From positions 682,001 to 746,000 of the forward strand of contig JAGYIR010000011.1 in the NCBI GenBank assembly GCA_018402525.1: a stretch of 64,000 nucleotides of DNA, in the 5' to 3' direction. A program made the translations under genes and the position numbers. This DNA comes from Crocinitomicaceae bacterium. Its GTDB lineage: Bacteria > Bacteroidota > Bacteroidia > Flavobacteriales_D > Crocinitomicaceae. Numbering within the stretch: position 1 is the first letter of the stretch; every line of letters starts with the position of its first letter. Positions 56,095 to 64,000 of this stretch are shown one piece after another. The notes below the pieces were generated by a model. The model saw nothing but the letters and a program-made list of their open reading frames with translations. It had not been told where the DNA came from and ran no database searches.

Positions 56095-56861
56095 AAATTC
56101 CAGTTTTCTAATTCCTTTAATGCTTTATATGCTGTCATATCAAATTGAGTCGGCACAATACTTGCAAACCCTTTATCAATCCAGTATAAATCCGTGTCAT
56201 TTGTTTTTTCTTGATCTAAAAAATGTCCTGTTAGCCAAAAATAAGGTCGACCGAATTGATCCACTCGCTTATCGAAACTATCTTCCCAAAACGCCTTCGC
56301 TTGGTGACAAAGTTTTATGCCGTTGAAGTTCTCGAAAGAAACGTCAGGAATGTTCACATTTAAACAGGTTTCTTCTGGCATTCCTTCCTTCAATACCTTC
56401 TGAACGACTTGTTCCACCACTTTTTGAGCAACAGAAAAATCAGCATCGCTATCAAAATTGCACAATGAAAATCCGATAGAAGGAATATTCTCCATTGCTC
56501 CTTCTACGGCAGCTGACATCGTTCCGGAATACAACACATTTGTAGATGTATTTGATCCGTGATTAATTCCTGAGACAATCAAATCAGGTTTTTGTTTCAA
56601 GACTTCGTAAATTCCCAATTTCACGCAATCGACTGGAGTTCCAGAGCATGAATACGCCAATACATCATCAAAAATCTCAACTTTGTCCAAACGCAATGGA
56701 TTGTTGATTGTTATCGCATGTCCCATCCCTGACTGTGGCGAATCTGGAGCGACAATAACGACCTCACCAAACCCTTTAACAGCTTCAAAAAGCGAAAAAA
56801 GTCCTTTGGCTGAAATGCCGTCATCATTTGTAACTAAAATCAATGGTTTTCGATTGCTCAT
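56091..56861 (-). CDS. surE: 5'/3'-nucleotidase SurE
   Basis: From ATG 56861 (MSNRKPLILVTNDDGISAKG) the protein has 256 residues with SurE landmarks: VTNDDGISAKG metal-binding loop near 10-20, APDSPQSGMGHAITI near 41-55, CSGTPVDCVKLG and GINHGSNTSTNVLYSGTMSAAVEG. It is a divalent-metal-dependent phosphatase for nucleoside monophosphates. The frame is open 29 codons further upstream (to 56948) but those codons do not match the family. It is the first gene of a surE, membrane protein, lpxB operon. Confidence 0.95.
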   Translation of the reverse strand: MSNRKPLILVTNDDGISAKGLFSLFEAVKGFGEVVIVAPDSPQSGMGHAITINNPLRLDKVEIFDDVLAYSCSGTPVDCVKLGIYEVLKQKPDLIVSGINHGSNTSTNVLYSGTMSAAVEGAMENIPSIGFSLCNFDSDADFSVAQKVVEQVVQKVLKEGMPEETCLNVNIPDVSFENFNGIKLCHQAKAFWEDSFDKRVDQFGRPYFWLTGHFLDQEKTNDTDLYWIDKGFASIVPTQFDMTAYKALKELENWNL

Positions 56862-56948
56862 ATCACTTAAAATTAGCAATGTTGCGAAAGTAACGAAAGT
56901 TATTTTAATCTTTCCATTAAAATAAAGGGTATTCCAACTGAATTTCAC

Positions 56949-56956
56949 TAATTTTG
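56949..56956 (+). promoter_or_regulatory. Putative -7 box (TAATTTTG) for the DinB-fold gene
   Basis: TAATTTTG, 39 bases before the ATG at 56996. Exact -7 consensus; no TTG at the usual distance. Confidence 0.35.
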
Positions 56957-56995
56957 GTTTAACTTATACGTCTAAATACATAGACCACGAAGCGG

Positions 56996-57574
56996 ATGAC
57001 AACAAAAGATTTATTTGACATTGTAGCGCAAATTACACAAGAGAACATTGACAATGTCAACAAGGCGGTAAAGAAACTGAGTATCGATCAGTTGAACTGG
57101 GTTCCGAACCCTGGTGTTTGGAGTATCAACCAAGTTTTAGCGCATCTCAATGAATATGGTAATTATTACCATCCTGTTTTTCACAAACGTATCGATGGAA
57201 CGCGATTTACATCCACCAAAGAAGCTTTTATAAGTTCTCCTTTAGGTCGATCGGCGTGGAAATCGATGAAATTGGGCAACGCGAAGAATGTCAAAAGGAA
57301 ATTTAAATCACCACGAGATTACAATCCATCGATTAACGAGAATTTGTTAACAGGAAATGAATTAGAAACCTTTCTTTCCTATCAAAATGAACTCTTTCAA
57401 CTATTTGAGAAAGCAAAAACTGTAAATATTCGTAGAGTAAAAGTACCCATTTCCATCTCGAAGATTGTACGCCTTCGATTAGGAGATGCATTGCTTTTTG
57501 TCGTTTACCATAATCAACGTCACGTGCAACAAATACTTAATTTGCGTAATAGCGTCAATTTCCCCAAAAATTAA
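56996..57574 (+). CDS. DinB-family four-helix protein
   Basis: The 192-residue protein matches the DinB/DUF664 fold: four helices with histidines in QVLAHLNEYGNYY (near 47-58) and YHNQRHVQQILNL (near 170-183) that bind a divalent metal. Many members are metal-dependent thiol-S-transferases (bacillithiol or mycothiol type); others have no known activity. It is three bases upstream of the NlpC/P60 gene. I cannot assign a substrate. Confidence 0.85.
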   Translation: MTTKDLFDIVAQITQENIDNVNKAVKKLSIDQLNWVPNPGVWSINQVLAHLNEYGNYYHPVFHKRIDGTRFTSTKEAFISSPLGRSAWKSMKLGNAKNVKRKFKSPRDYNPSINENLLTGNELETFLSYQNELFQLFEKAKTVNIRRVKVPISISKIVRLRLGDALLFVVYHNQRHVQQILNLRNSVNFPKN

Positions 57575-57576
57575 GC

Positions 57577-58326
57577 ATGAGTAAATTCGCTTATTGTTTA
57601 GTGAGCATATCACCTGTTCGTTCTGAAGCAAAAGATCAGTCTGAAATAGTCACTCAATTGCTTTTTGGTGAAGTGGTATCCATTGATGAAATAGCTGAGC
57701 CTTGGGTAAAACTAACCACCTACGCTGATGCGTATCAAGGCTATGTAGACATTAAACATTTAGAGTTTATCTCGGAAAAAGAAACGAAACGCTGGCTGGA
57801 CGGACTTGGCTATTTGAAAAGTCGAGAAGTAACGCTAAAGACGCCTGATGGAAATCAACGTGTCTGTCGTGGATCATTTTTACCGGAAGGAGAAACATCT
57901 TTCGCAATCGGAAGCAACTCATATACAATCATTGACGAACCTATTTCTACTGATTTAAACCTGTTGGAAGTAGCACGCGATTACCTCAACACTCCCTATT
58001 TATGGGGTGGAAAATCACCATTCGGTATAGACTGTTCAGGTTTGGTGCAAGTTATCTATCGTCTTTTCGATTACAACTTACCGCGCGATGCGTCAGACCA
58101 AATTGCGCATGGTAGTGAGATTAGTTTCGATGAACACCAAGCTGAAGATCTTGCTTTTTTTGAGAATAAAGAGGGCAAAATCATTCACGTTGGAATATTG
58201 ACAGGAAAAGGCACGATTATACATGCTTCAGGTCATGTGCGGGAGGATTTATTTACTGAACTTGGGATTATCCACTCAAAAACCAATTTTCAAACACATC
58301 AACTCGCTAAAATTAAACGACTTTAA
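57577..58326 (+). CDS. NlpC/P60 cell-wall peptidase with SH3-like domains
   Basis: The 249-residue protein has one or two bacterial SH3-like domains (about 1-115; VVSIDEIAEPWVKLTT, GYVDIKHLEFI) and a C-terminal NlpC/P60 domain: YLWGGKSPFGIDCSGLVQVIYRLF with the catalytic cysteine near 149, and GKIIHVGILTGKGTIIHASGHVRED with the catalytic histidine. These enzymes cleave the gamma-D-Glu-diaminopimelate bond in peptidoglycan stems. No clear signal peptide is visible, so it may act on imported muropeptides in the cytoplasm. It is downstream of the DinB gene, probably co-transcribed. Confidence 0.9.
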   Translation: MSKFAYCLVSISPVRSEAKDQSEIVTQLLFGEVVSIDEIAEPWVKLTTYADAYQGYVDIKHLEFISEKETKRWLDGLGYLKSREVTLKTPDGNQRVCRGSFLPEGETSFAIGSNSYTIIDEPISTDLNLLEVARDYLNTPYLWGGKSPFGIDCSGLVQVIYRLFDYNLPRDASDQIAHGSEISFDEHQAEDLAFFENKEGKIIHVGILTGKGTIIHASGHVREDLFTELGIIHSKTNFQTHQLAKIKRL

Positions 58327-58374
58327 ACGAAATCAAGTGTCAATATTTGTTGATATTTGCAAAAACTATACTCA

Positions 58375-59292
58375 ATGAAAATATTAATTACAGGAGGTGC
58401 TGGTTTTATAGGGAGTAATTTGACAAAACGCTTGGTCGATGACGGTCATGATGTTGTTGTTCTAGATTCACTTCTACGAGGAAACAAGTTAGAAAAGGAG
58501 ACTTTCTCAAAAATTGAATTTATAAAAGGAGATGTCCGCGATCTTGAAACGGTAACTCAAGCCTCAAAAGGATGTGATATCATTTTTCATTTTGCCGCTG
58601 TATTAGGCGTGGACATAGTCGCCGACAATCCAGTAGAGACGATGGATGTTGAAGTAATTGGCGCTCGAAATGTGGTTTTTGCTGCAGAGCAGAACAATAT
58701 CAAGAAAATAATGTATGCCTCAACAAGTGGAATTTACGGTCACTCAGCAATTGAAAACGCTTTAACAGAAGAGGTTTTGGTTGATCCACGTACATCATAC
58801 GCTATGGCGAAACGCTACAATGAAATTTACTTGGCATCACATCATGAGGAAAAAGGAATCAATGTTATTTCGCTGAGATTTTTCAACGTTTACGGATGGA
58901 ATCAAGATACACGCATGGTTATTCCGCTATTTTTCGAACAAGCAAAGCAAGGTCGAAAAATAACTGTTTTTGGTAACGGAAAACAAACGCGTGATTTTAC
59001 CTACATTGACGATACAGTAGAAGCATGTGTGCGATTGATGGACATTAACGGCTGTCACATTGTGAACATTGCTAACGAGGCTGAATGGTGCATTGAAGAT
59101 GTAGCGCACCAGATTAAAGAAATCACACAATCAAATTCCGAAATTGACTACATCGCAGCTCCAAAAAAACGTTACGACTACGAAGTTGAACGTCGCGTTG
59201 GAAGCTCGAAAAAATTAATGGAACTCACCAACTACAAGCCAGATACTACACTTGGAGAAGGATTACAAAAAATATACAAACGCAATTATTGA
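58375..59292 (+). CDS. NAD-dependent epimerase/dehydratase (extended SDR)
   Basis: From ATG 58375 ([18 protein letters not shown]) the protein has 305 residues. GGAGFIGSN binds NAD(P), YAMAKRYNE is the YxxxK catalytic pair, and the middle reads [16 protein letters not shown], a UDP-sugar epimerase/dehydratase-like segment. The closest named relatives would be GalE/RmlB/WbpP-like nucleotide-sugar enzymes; the substrate cannot be defined. It sits eight bases before glyA and 49 bases after the NlpC/P60 gene, but no glycan gene cluster is present. Confidence 0.88.
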   Translation: MKILITGGAGFIGSNLTKRLVDDGHDVVVLDSLLRGNKLEKETFSKIEFIKGDVRDLETVTQASKGCDIIFHFAAVLGVDIVADNPVETMDVEVIGARNVVFAAEQNNIKKIMYASTSGIYGHSAIENALTEEVLVDPRTSYAMAKRYNEIYLASHHEEKGINVISLRFFNVYGWNQDTRMVIPLFFEQAKQGRKITVFGNGKQTRDFTYIDDTVEACVRLMDINGCHIVNIANEAEWCIEDVAHQIKEITQSNSEIDYIAAPKKRYDYEVERRVGSSKKLMELTNYKPDTTLGEGLQKIYKRNY

Positions 59293-59299
59293 AATTAGC

Positions 59300-60580
59300 A
59301 TGACAAAAGACACGGTGATTTTTGACCTTATTGAGCAAGAGAAAAATAGACAATTACATGGAATTGAGTTAATCGCTTCGGAAAACTTTGTGAGCGACGA
59401 TGTTATGAACGCGATGGGCAGTGTGTTAACGAACAAATACGCTGAAGGTCTTCCCGGAAAACGTTATTATGGTGGTTGTGAAATTGTAGATCAAGTCGAA
59501 AATATTGCGATTGAACGTTTGTGCAAACTTTTTGGAGCTGAATGGGCTAATGTGCAACCACACTCTGGTGCGCAGGCAAATGCAGCAGTGCTTCTGGCAT
59601 GCTTGAATCCCGGTGATAAAATTTTAGGCTTCGACTTATCGCATGGAGGACATTTAACGCACGGCTCACCAGTGAATTTCTCAGGAAAACTTTACAAACC
59701 ATACTTCTATGGTGTCAACAGAGAAACAGGACAAGTCGATTATGACATGTTGGAGGAAGTGGCACGTCGTGAAAGACCAAAATTGATTATCTGTGGTGCT
59801 TCGGCATACAGTAGAGACTGGGATTACAAACGAATTCGACAAGTTGCTGACGAAATTGGAGCCTTAATTCTTGCTGATATATCTCACCCAGCTGGATTGA
59901 TTGCCATGGGCATGCTGAATAATCCTATGGAATACTGTCACATTGTGACTTCTACAACGCATAAAACATTGCGTGGACCGAGAGGTGGTGTCATCATGAT
60001 GGGTAAGAATTTCGACAACCCATTTGGTTTAACATGGAACAACGGAAATCCTAAATCAATGGCTGCATTGCTAGATGCTGCTGTTTTCCCTGGGACGCAA
60101 GGCGGACCGTTGGAACACGTTATTGCAGCAAAAGCTGTTGCATTTGGTGAAGCGTTGAGCGATGGGTATAGAATCTATATGCAACAAGTTAAAAACAACG
60201 CTGCTGCGCTTGCAGAAGCCTTCGTTGCGAAAGGTTATCAAATCATTTCTGGTGGAACAGATAATCATTCTATGTTGATTGATTTACGCTCAAAAGGTGT
60301 AACAGGAAAAGATGCAGAAAATGCTCTGGTATTGGCAGATATCACAGTGAATAAAAATATGGTGCCGTTTGATACAGAATCACCGTTTGTGACTTCTGGA
60401 ATCCGCGTTGGGACACCTGCTGTGACGACAAGAGGTCTAAAAGAAAAAGACATGTCGACAATTGTTGAGTTAATTGACAAAATCATTACCAATATTGGAG
60501 ATACCTCAACGATTGAAAACGTTCGGAAAGATGCCAATGCATTGATGGCCAATCGACCGTTGTTTGTGTGGGAAGATTAA
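59300..60580 (+). CDS. glyA: Serine hydroxymethyltransferase
   Basis: From ATG 59300 the protein has 426 residues and all SHMT landmarks: [21 protein letters not shown] near 18-38, [44 protein letters not shown] and [12 protein letters not shown] with the PLP lysine at about 222. It converts serine and tetrahydrofolate to glycine and methylene-tetrahydrofolate. The open frame reaches back to 59252 but lies in the preceding gene. A GTTCAAAGTT repeat begins directly after its stop. Confidence 0.97.
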   Translation: MTKDTVIFDLIEQEKNRQLHGIELIASENFVSDDVMNAMGSVLTNKYAEGLPGKRYYGGCEIVDQVENIAIERLCKLFGAEWANVQPHSGAQANAAVLLACLNPGDKILGFDLSHGGHLTHGSPVNFSGKLYKPYFYGVNRETGQVDYDMLEEVARRERPKLIICGASAYSRDWDYKRIRQVADEIGALILADISHPAGLIAMGMLNNPMEYCHIVTSTTHKTLRGPRGGVIMMGKNFDNPFGLTWNNGNPKSMAALLDAAVFPGTQGGPLEHVIAAKAVAFGEALSDGYRIYMQQVKNNAAALAEAFVAKGYQIISGGTDNHSMLIDLRSKGVTGKDAENALVLADITVNKNMVPFDTESPFVTSGIRVGTPAVTTRGLKEKDMSTIVELIDKIITNIGDTSTIENVRKDANALMANRPLFVWED

Positions 60581-60582
60581 CA

Positions 60583-60674
60583 GTTCAAAGTTGGAAAGTT
60601 AGAAAGTTCAAAAGAGTTAGTGCCGCGTGCACTGCCTTGAACTTTGAACTTCTTGAACTTTGAACTTTGAACTC
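60583..60674. repeat. GTTCAAAGTT repeat cluster between glyA and the SDR gene (inverted arms)
   Basis: The left arm has GTTCAAAGTT, AAAGTTAG and AAAGTTCAAAAG; the right arm TTGAACTTTGAAC, CTTGAACTTTGAACTTTGAAC in reverse orientation, around GTGCCGCGTGCACTGCC. It fills the gap of the two convergent genes and starts one base after the glyA stop and ends four bases from the SDR stop. Confidence 0.85.
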
Positions 60675-60676
60675 AT

Positions 60677-61471
60677 TTACGTTGCCGATTGTTTTCTGAT
60701 AATCTTCCAAAAAAGATTTGGAAAAAGACGTTTTAACGTAACTGCTTTTATTTCTTTGTTTCCTATGAGGACGTTGCGTTTTCCTTTCTTGACAGCACTT
60801 AGCAATTGTTGTACGCATTCTTCGGCGGACATCCCAGTTGCCTGATTGTGATCCATTTCACCATGTTTTTCGCCTTCAGAATTTAGCGCATTCACAGAAA
60901 TATCTGTATTTATCTTTCCTGGACATGCAATTGTGACCTGAATATGGTTCTTTTCTTCCTCCAAGCGGAGACTTTCATAAAAACCATGAAGCGCATGTTT
61001 AGAAGCGCTGTACGCACTACGCAAAAAGAATCCAAACTTTCCAGCGATACTAGAAATCACCACAATGTGTCCTGAATTTTGCTGCTGCATGTACGGTAAA
61101 ACTGCCTTGGCTAAAGCTATATTTCCAAAATAATTAATTTCCATGATGCGACGATCGACCTCCATTGGAGTTACCGAAGCCTCTGAACGCTGAGATAAAC
61201 CACCATTGTTAAATAGGAAATCAATGCGACCGTATTTTTCAATCACCTTCTTCGCCAATACCTCAAAATTCGATGAATCTTCAAGATCCAATGGAAGGAC
61301 AAAGTGATTTTCTGGGCGGAGCAATGTCAACCTAACTTCATCTAGTTTTTGACTATTTCGAGCAGATAAAATCACCTTCGCATTTGCCTGAGAAAGCTGT
61401 CGAACCATTTCAAGACCAATACCTGAAGATGCGCCAGTTACCCATATTATCTTGCCGTCGAATAGATTCAT
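60677..61471 (-). CDS. Short-chain dehydrogenase/reductase
   Basis: The 264-residue protein is a classical SDR: VTGASSGIGLEMVR near 10-25 (NAD(P) binding), FNNGGLSQR near 88, VVISSIAGKFG with the catalytic serine, and YSASKHALHGF (YxxxK). It fits the DHRS7-like group; the substrate is unknown. It converges on glyA and is separated from the upstream gene by a terminator, so it is monocistronic. Confidence 0.9.
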   Translation of the reverse strand: MNLFDGKIIWVTGASSGIGLEMVRQLSQANAKVILSARNSQKLDEVRLTLLRPENHFVLPLDLEDSSNFEVLAKKVIEKYGRIDFLFNNGGLSQRSEASVTPMEVDRRIMEINYFGNIALAKAVLPYMQQQNSGHIVVISSIAGKFGFFLRSAYSASKHALHGFYESLRLEEEKNHIQVTIACPGKINTDISVNALNSEGEKHGEMDHNQATGMSAEECVQQLLSAVKKGKRNVLIGNKEIKAVTLKRLFPNLFWKIIRKQSAT

Positions 61472-61495
61472 ATCACCGTTTGAGTTTTGTAAAGC

Positions 61496-61530
61496 TAAAA
61501 AAAATCCTGCTCACCAAAGGTAAACAGGAC
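61496..61530 (-). terminator. Rho-independent terminator after the small secreted-protein gene
   Basis: Minus-strand stem of 11 pairs including G-U pairs (61519-61529 with 61505-61515), 3-base loop, then eight T residues (61497-61504). It ends transcription of the gene at 61556. Confidence 0.85.
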
Positions 61531-61555
61531 TCTAAATCATTTTCGTTTCTTCGAA

Positions 61556-61981
61556 TTATAAATCGTCCGGAATTTCAACCGTTTTGAACGACTTCTTTTT
61601 CGGTTTCAATGCGTCGATAAAAACAATCTTGAATTTTTCTCCATCTGCATTAAAAATCATTTCTGAAATTCCGTTAACTATCGTTGGTCCCATTTTTTTT
61701 GAGTTGTAGAATTTCTTTTCCATCAACTCGTAGGTATTGTCATCGTACTGAAGGAAAATAGATACAATCAATCCGTTTTCTACACGTGCCTTTCCAGAAA
61801 TACAGTAAGAACCCCCACCCTCTTGAAAGTAGCTTATAATTACGTTTCTATGCATGTCATCCGCTACAGAATTGGCACCACGATCATCAAAGGCCTTTTG
61901 CAATTTCACAAAACACTCATCTTGAGAAAATCCTGTAAATCCAACAAACATTAAAATTAAAACTAGTACACTTTTTTTCAT
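61556..61981 (-). CDS. Small secreted protein of unknown function
   Basis: The 141-residue protein has a signal peptide (MKKSVLVLILMFVGFTGFSQ, about 1-20) and a mature domain of 120 residues with two cysteines (near residues 23 and 60), as in many periplasmic proteins of Flavobacteriales. No domain recognised. It has its own terminator and a -7 box upstream at 62014. Confidence 0.75.
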   Translation of the reverse strand: MKKSVLVLILMFVGFTGFSQDECFVKLQKAFDDRGANSVADDMHRNVIISYFQEGGGSYCISGKARVENGLIVSIFLQYDDNTYELMEKKFYNSKKMGPTIVNGISEMIFNADGEKFKIVFIDALKPKKKSFKTVEIPDDL

Positions 61982-62013
61982 AATTTTATAGTTTTGAGCT
62001 GCTGCTCGGGTTT

Positions 62014-62021
62014 CAAATATA
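62014..62021 (-). promoter_or_regulatory. Putative -7 box (TATATTTG) for the small secreted protein
   Basis: Minus-strand TATATTTG, 32 bases before the ATG at 61981. It matches TAnnTTTG; no TTG at 19-21 bases. Confidence 0.35.
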
Positions 62022-62038
62022 GCAAGTTTGATTTAATT

Positions 62039-62071
62039 TTTGTTACCCGCCATTTAATTTATTTACTTTTG
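62039..62071 (+). promoter_or_regulatory. Promoter of gmhA
   Basis: TTTG (62039-62042), 21 bases, TACTTTTG (62064-62071), 17 bases before the ATG at 62089. Good match to the Bacteroidetes pattern in both boxes and spacing. Confidence 0.6.
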
Positions 62072-62088
62072 ACAAAAATTGAATTTCG

Positions 62089-62661
62089 ATGAGTGAAAGA
62101 CAAATAGCAGACCATTTTTCTGAAGCAAGCCAAATTTTACTAAAATTTAACACTCCCGATAACGTAAAAAAAATCGAGAATGCAGGTTCTGTAATGGTTT
62201 CAGCGATATCCAATGGTGGAAAAGTTATCAGCTGTGGAAATGGAGGTTCACTTTGTGATGCTATGCATTTTGCTGAAGAACTCACTGGAAGGTACCGAGA
62301 CGATCGTCCTTCGATACCCGCTCTTTCAATTTCAGACCCAAGTCACATTACCTGCGTAGGAAATGACTACGGGTTCGAATACATCTTTTCACGCTACGTT
62401 GAATCTGTTGGAAATAAAAATGATGTTCTGCTGGCAATCTCGACTTCTGGGAACTCGAAAAACGTCATCAATGCAATTAAGGCTGCGAAGGAAAAAGGTA
62501 TGAAAGTAATTGGGTTAACCGGTAAGACAGGAGGTGAAATGGCAAGTATGTGTGACGTTGAAATTCGTGCACCTCACTCTGACTATGCAGACCGAGCACA
62601 AGAAATACACATTAAGGTCATTCACGCATTAATTGACTTCATAGAAAAAAACTTGCCCTAA
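62089..62661 (+). CDS. gmhA: Phosphoheptose isomerase (D-sedoheptulose 7-phosphate isomerase)
   Basis: The 190-residue SIS-domain protein has [30 protein letters not shown] near 48-77, where the glutamate and serine bind the substrate, [33 protein letters not shown] near 125 and [13 protein letters not shown] at the end with the catalytic histidine. It starts the ADP-heptose pathway for the LPS inner core. No hldE or gmhB lies in the window. Confidence 0.95.
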   Translation: MSERQIADHFSEASQILLKFNTPDNVKKIENAGSVMVSAISNGGKVISCGNGGSLCDAMHFAEELTGRYRDDRPSIPALSISDPSHITCVGNDYGFEYIFSRYVESVGNKNDVLLAISTSGNSKNVINAIKAAKEKGMKVIGLTGKTGGEMASMCDVEIRAPHSDYADRAQEIHIKVIHALIDFIEKNLP

Positions 62662-62686
62662 TTCACTTTAGGGTATCTGAAATCAC

Positions 62687-62694
62687 TATTTTTG
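62687..62694 (+). promoter_or_regulatory. Putative -7 box (TATTTTTG) for the TerB-like gene
   Basis: TATTTTTG, 22 bases before the ATG at 62717. Exact -7 consensus; a TTTA at 62667 is a poor -33 match. Confidence 0.4.
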
Positions 62695-62716
62695 CATCGA
62701 AAATTTAATAATAACT

Positions 62717-63139
62717 ATGGGGACAATTGCACAAAGATTTGAGTCAGGTCAGCAAAAAGCGAACGAAGGTCACTTCAAAAACTTGGTTATGTTGGCTCGT
62801 GTAAACGGGAAAGTTGAAGAATCAGAAAAACAACTTTTAGCGCGAATTGCTAAACGTTTGGCATTAACACAAGAGCAAGTGAATGAGATCCTTGAAAATC
62901 CTGACAATTATCCAATGATTCCTCCATCTTCTTTAGAAGAGCGTATCGAGCGATTTATTCAGTTTGTTCAAATGATTGTGATTGATGGAGAAGTTGACCC
63001 AAAGGAACATGCGCTTATTGGCGTTTATGCAATTGCACTTGGTTTTAAAGAAGATCAAATTGCTGGTTATGAAGAAAAAATTATCCAGTATTTAAAAGAA
63101 GGTAAAACAAGAAGTGAAATTCTTGACCTATATATTTAA
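62717..63139 (+). CDS. TerB-like helical protein
   Basis: The 140-residue protein matches the TerB/DUF533-like helical fold: two helical units with the motif MLARVNGKVEESEKQLLARIAKRL near 25-50 and QMIVIDGEVDPKEHALIGVYAIALGF near 85-110. The acidic DGEVD residues may bind a metal. In this fold family the link to tellurite resistance is historical. Single gene with its own promoter and terminator. Confidence 0.82.
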   Translation: MGTIAQRFESGQQKANEGHFKNLVMLARVNGKVEESEKQLLARIAKRLALTQEQVNEILENPDNYPMIPPSSLEERIERFIQFVQMIVIDGEVDPKEHALIGVYAIALGFKEDQIAGYEEKIIQYLKEGKTRSEILDLYI

Positions 63140-63155
63140 GTAAACCCTATCTCTC

Positions 63156-63188
63156 AAAGCCGTTAGTTGATACTAGCGGCTTTTTTTT
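63156..63188 (+). terminator. Rho-independent terminator after the TerB-like gene
   Basis: Stem AAAGCCGTTAGT (63156-63167) pairs with ACTAGCGGCTTT (63172-63183, one G-U pair), 4-base loop, followed by eight T residues. Confidence 0.9.
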
Positions 63189-63230
63189 GTAAATAAGTTG
63201 TTGAAAACTCAATGCTTTACACAACTTCAA

Positions 63231-63264
63231 TTGCGATGAAATCAATATTAATTGGTTAAATTTG
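63231..63264 (+). promoter_or_regulatory. Putative promoter of the Fur-family regulator
   Basis: TTG (63231-63233), 23 bases, TAAATTTG (63257-63264), 19 bases before the ATG at 63284. The -7 box is exact; the spacing is longer than usual. Confidence 0.4.
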
Positions 63265-63283
63265 TTCCTTACCCAAATAAGCA

Positions 63284-63733
63284 ATGGTTCCAGAAGAATT
63301 ACACGTTACAGTCAAAAATATTTTCTCTGCCTATTTAGAACAAAATGGGCATCGGAAAACGCCTGAGCGTTTTGCTATTCTTGCAGAAATCTATAATTAC
63401 AAGGGTCATTTTGATATTGAAACCCTCTACGTAGAGATGAAGAATCAAAATTACCGGGTATCGAGAGCGACACTCTACAATACCATTGAACTTTTATTAG
63501 CGTGCAATCTGGTAAGAAAGCATCAATTTGGTAAAAACATTGCTCAGTTCGAAAAATCTCATGGTTCAAAACAGCACGATCATATCTTGTTAACTGATAC
63601 TGGAGAACTCATTGAATTTTGCGATCCACGGATTCAAAACATTAAATCTACCATTGAGGAAATTTTTGACATTGACATTCAACATCACTCCCTCTATTTC
63701 TACGGAGTAAAGAAATCGCCAAAAAAAGATTGA
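63284..63733 (+). CDS. Fur-family metal-responsive repressor
   Basis: The 149-residue protein has a winged HTH ([13 protein letters not shown] ... [23 protein letters not shown] near 25-90) and a Fur dimerisation domain with [24 protein letters not shown] near 105-128. The HDH metal ligands remain, but the CxxC structural zinc site seen in E. coli Fur is replaced by TDT, as in many flavobacterial Fur proteins. It binds DNA in response to a metal, probably iron, or oxidative stress. No operator-like palindrome was seen. The STAS gene begins two bases later. Confidence 0.88.
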   Translation: MVPEELHVTVKNIFSAYLEQNGHRKTPERFAILAEIYNYKGHFDIETLYVEMKNQNYRVSRATLYNTIELLLACNLVRKHQFGKNIAQFEKSHGSKQHDHILLTDTGELIEFCDPRIQNIKSTIEEIFDIDIQHHSLYFYGVKKSPKKD

Positions 63734-63734
63734 T

Positions 63735-64000
63735 TTGAATTTATCGTTTAACATAGCGTTCGTGGACGACGTGGTGATTTTTTCACTGCGCGGTAAAATT
63801 ATATCTGATATTGATTATCAAGAATTGGAACAGTCCATTATTGAAACGATCAGCAAGAATCACTATAATATCGTTTTTGATTTAAGTGAACTCACACACA
63901 CCAATTCTTCTGGAATTGCACTTTTCATGAAAACGTTGACCAAGACAAGAATCATGAATGGTGACCTAGTACTATTGAACATCACAGGAAATGTGGAAAA
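63735..64000 (+). CDS. STAS-domain protein (anti-sigma factor antagonist-like), 3' end cut off
   Basis: Starting at TTG 63735 (one base after the Fur stop) the frame runs to the window edge for 88 codons: MNLSFNIAFVDDVVIFSLRGKI, then IVFDLSELTHTNSSGIALFMKTL. The serine in TNSSGI matches the phosphorylated residue of anti-sigma factor antagonists. These proteins bind anti-sigma or signal components. A Fur-STAS arrangement on one mRNA is not usual. TTG is the only start that keeps the frame, so a later ATG is less likely. Confidence 0.8.
   Translation, partial: MNLSFNIAFVDDVVIFSLRGKIISDIDYQELEQSIIETISKNHYNIVFDLSELTHTNSSGIALFMKTLTKTRIMNGDLVLLNITGNVE

Overview
The window looks like a chromosomal segment of a Bacteroidetes bacterium, most likely a flavobacterium (order Flavobacteriales, possibly Fluviicola/Crocinitomicaceae-like; the genus is a guess). 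The evidence is: secreted proteins ending in type IX secretion (T9SS) C-terminal domains; a fused LpxC-FabZ gene; a two-subunit methylmalonyl-CoA mutase; an rpmB-rpmG-DUF4295-ftsY gene order; and promoter-like TAnnTTTG boxes instead of E. coli-type -10 boxes. No rRNA, tRNA, CRISPR array, prophage or IS element was recognised. Most of the window is core metabolism and envelope biogenesis.

Layout. 0-4 kb: class I aminotransferase (cut by the window edge), an ECF-like sigma factor, and an adjacent N-acyl/O-acyltransferase pair that probably makes an amino-acid lipid (GlsB/GlsA type). 4-11 kb: uvrA, an M61 peptidase, a YbiT-type ABC-F protein and a small membrane protein. 11-15 kb: histidine ammonia-lyase directly behind hisS, plus an ACMSD-like amidohydrolase. 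15-23 kb: a 2552-residue secreted M43 metalloprotease-like protein with long tandem repeats. 23-31 kb: ftsY, DUF4295, rpmG, rpmB, cinA, an RNA m5U methyltransferase, lpxA, lpxC-fabZ and lpxD. 31-34 kb: trxA and an operon of small conserved genes with terC. 34-37 kb: menaquinone genes (thioesterase, menF, menD). 37-41 kb: murB and two secreted proteins. 41-48 kb: DEAD-box helicase, Nif3 with a zinc-ribbon protein, an outer-membrane barrel, an LTA-synthase-like sulfatase, a diacylglycerol kinase and a 53-residue membrane protein. 48-53 kb: EI24 protein with mutA and mutB, and a secreted protein. 53-64 kb: divIC, SpoIID-like protein, lpxB, surE, DinB, NlpC/P60, an epimerase, glyA, an SDR, gmhA, a TerB-like protein, a Fur-family regulator and a STAS protein.

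How the genes work together. lpxA, lpxC-fabZ, lpxD, lpxB and gmhA cover several steps of lipid A and inner-core heptose synthesis. murB, the NlpC/P60 and SpoIID-like proteins and divIC deal with the cell wall and division. The LTA-synthase-like enzyme would release diacylglycerol that the overlapping diacylglycerol kinase gene could recycle. The two acyltransferases near 2-4 kb would add a second, non-phospholipid membrane lipid.

Three features stand out. First, six conserved genes (hisS, menD, a thioesterase, murB, the LTA-synthase-like gene, the zinc-ribbon gene) carry nine reading-frame breaks, most repaired by removing or adding one base; uncorrected sequence errors are the simplest explanation. 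Second, at six genes a TAnnTTTG box ends only 1-6 bases before the start codon, which predicts leaderless or nearly leaderless mRNAs. Third, clusters of a GTTCAAAGTT repeat begin at or a few bases after the stop codons of several genes. I did not find an obviously new defence or mobile system.
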